Below are positions 31,282 through 32,295 of a stretch of 32,295 bases of DNA, piece after piece; positions within the stretch are counted from its first letter, which is position 1; each line of letters starts with the position of its first letter. The DNA is from a virus. The notes beneath the pieces are model-generated. The model was not told the DNA's origin. It made no database searches and saw only the letters and a list, made by a program, of their open reading frames with translations. Made by a program: the position numbers and the translations under genes. The stretch lies in IMG/VR virus record IMGVR_UViG_3300042361_000244, positions 1-32,295 of that record; one strand, 5' to 3'.

Positions 31282-31719
31282 TTACCATTTTTTACAAGAC
31301 CAATAATTAGCTTTCCATCTTGGTCCTGGGTTATCACAATTATGTCTTTTACGATATGCACTGCGGCGTTTTGGGTTGTTTACTTTGATGTTCATTCTTT
31401 TACCCTTAGCTGATTTTCCACCAAAACCAAAGTTAACTTTTACAACCTTACCCTTATTATTCTTAACATATACCTTAAACTTTTTAACATCACCTTGCAT
31501 TGGTTTACCTAGTGTAACTTTACGGCCGTGATACTCAGCTTCAAGTAAACAAGGGCAATCAGCTTCCGCTAATACTTGTTTATAATCACGCATAAATTGA
31601 ATGAATTCCTTAAGATCTTGTTCATTTTCAACATCATATTCATCAACTTCATCTTCATTAGTATAAAGTGTTTCTATAATAGCTTTTTTAACTAACTGTC
31701 TTAATTCTGTTATTTTCAT
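31282..31719 (-). CDS. Tagged protein with a conserved basic Cys/Trp C-terminal domain (145 aa)
   Basis: The leader MKITELRQLVKKAIIE ends in IIE, followed by an acidic stretch. From about residue 65, RKVTLGKPMQGDVKKFKVYV and VNFGFGGKS lead into PKRRSAYRKRHNCDNPGPRW and a final YWSCKKW. This Cys-Trp C-terminal block closely resembles a domain I recall at the ends of many marine phage proteins, of unknown function. Paired cysteines (HNC and WSC) suggest a metal site or disulfide. It begins three bases after the stop of the 90-residue gene. Confidence 0.8.
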   Translation of the reverse strand: MKITELRQLVKKAIIETLYTNEDEVDEYDVENEQDLKEFIQFMRDYKQVLAEADCPCLLEAEYHGRKVTLGKPMQGDVKKFKVYVKNNKGKVVKVNFGFGGKSAKGKRMNIKVNNPKRRSAYRKRHNCDNPGPRWKANYWSCKKW

Positions 31720-31722
31720 AAT

Positions 31723-31995
31723 TTATTTGTTAAACTTTACTTTTGCTTTATCAGTATTAGGTACAAATTGTTTACCTTTTTTAGATCCAGCTACTTTTTT
31801 ACGAGATGTTGCAGCGCGTTCTGCTTTAGTTAAGCTATTTGCTTTAGCACGAGGTAAACAACGAGTTGTTGCTTTACCTTTTTTCATTGTACCACATGGA
31901 CCAGCAATATTACCTTGTGTATCTATACGAACCCAATCTTCTTTTTTAAACCAATCACGAAGTGATTCATTTAATATGTCTAATAGTTTAATCAT
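31723..31995 (-). CDS. Tagged small basic protein with Cys pair (90 aa)
   Basis: The leader MIKLLDILNE ends in LNE. DWFKKEDWVRIDTQGNIAGP followed by CGTMKKGKATTRCLPRAKA has the appearance of a conserved phage family (W-x-x-E-D-W, GPCG, CLPRAK); I think it is related to DUF5872 but am not sure. The last half is Lys-rich, probably disordered and nucleic-acid-binding. Its start overlaps the upstream partial gene by 8 bases. Confidence 0.76.
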   Translation of the reverse strand: MIKLLDILNESLRDWFKKEDWVRIDTQGNIAGPCGTMKKGKATTRCLPRAKANSLTKAERAATSRKKVAGSKKGKQFVPNTDKAKVKFNK

Positions 31996-32295
31996 TTTTT
32001 AAATTTAATTCATCTAATGGATATTCTTCCCAATTATCAGATAATCCTTCTACAAATCCTATAAAACTATCTGATAGAGTATTAATATCTGCTTTTATCC
32101 AAGTACCTTTAAGTTTAAGTTTATCTTCATCTGTCATCCAACTTGATTCCCATATATCTGCTAAGTTATCAGTAAAATGTTCTATTAATTGATCTATTTG
32201 GTCATAGGTTAATGATTTATTATTTAAATAATTAGGAAGTAAGGATTTAAAATATGGTTTTATTTTAATTAAATCGCTTTGAAGGTGTTCAATAT
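31988..32295 (-). CDS. 3' part of a gene running off the right edge
   Basis: A minus-strand frame is open from the window edge to a TAA at 31988-31990, giving 101 residues. It includes LTYDQIDQLIEHFTDNLADI, WESSWMTDEDKLKLKG and an acidic end, YPLDELNLKND. It is helical and acidic, with no recognised family. The 8-base overlap with the next gene is typical of coupled phage genes. The start lies outside the window. Confidence 0.7.
   Translation of the reverse strand, partial: IEHLQSDLIKIKPYFKSLLPNYLNNKSLTYDQIDQLIEHFTDNLADIWESSWMTDEDKLKLKGTWIKADINTLSDSFIGFVEGLSDNWEEYPLDELNLKND

Noticed and set aside
31260-31361. Longer start for the 60-residue tagged gene
   Set aside because: It would overlap the end of the preceding gene by 80 bases; the ATG at 31259 places the shared leader at the N-terminus.

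Overview
The window is a stretch of a T4-like (contractile-tailed) bacteriophage genome. It is AT-rich, and every gene I can support lies on the minus strand, so transcription runs from right to left. The evidence for a T4-type phage is a recognisable run of T4 structural homologues: large terminase (gp17), portal (gp20), prohead protease (gp21), scaffold (gp22), major capsid protein (gp23), neck proteins gp13 and gp14, and tail-completion protein gp15. A host in the Bacteroidota is suggested but not proven. Most starts, including that of the major capsid gene, have AT-rich leaders without a Shine-Dalgarno sequence, and many gene gaps carry TATATTTA or AATATTTA, close to the Bacteroidota -7 box TAnnTTTG.

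Layout in transcription order. (1) 32295 to about 29366 holds the end of an unidentified gene and a cassette of five small genes whose products start with similar short amphipathic helices ending in (I/L)xE. (2) 29355 to 26762 holds a possible ADP-ribosyltransferase-like protein, a DEDDy exonuclease with a zinc ribbon, and two proteins tagged with an RWxxLAGI motif; it ends at a strong terminator. (3) 26661 to 22293 is an accessory block: a DenV-type pyrimidine-dimer glycosylase overlapping a COG2509-like FAD dehydrogenase, two small proteins, a NadR-like P-loop kinase, another tagged protein and a two-membrane-segment protein, ending at a perfect 9-bp terminator hairpin. (4) 22219 to 10789 is the head module: terminase, portal, three larger proteins and a 42-residue basic protein, protease, scaffold and capsid, with terminators after the protease and after the capsid gene. 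(5) 10688 to 5740 holds a PhoH-like ATPase, then gp13, two overlapping downstream genes with gp14, two small proteins, and gp15. (6) 5735 to 1 holds a small fibre-like protein and a 1807-residue repetitive fibre, then the first codons of a further gene.

The working picture is that the scaffold forms the prohead core, portal and capsid assemble around it, the protease cleaves after (I/L/M)xE sites, the terminase packages DNA, and gp13/14/15 join head and tail. The most interesting feature is a set of proteins sharing short terminal peptides with protease-like cleavage motifs. By analogy with the T4 capsid-targeting sequence, these may be loaded into the prohead and possibly delivered with the DNA. 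They include a possible winged-helix protein and one with a UvrD-Tudor-like segment. Two motif types are seen, one ending in (I/L)xE and one built on R(W/L)xxLAGI, and the second also forms the C-terminus of the scaffold itself.

No tRNA, CRISPR array, insertion sequence or integrase was seen. No gap longer than 300 bases lacks a gene; the largest, 13779-13930, holds a terminator and the scaffold leader.
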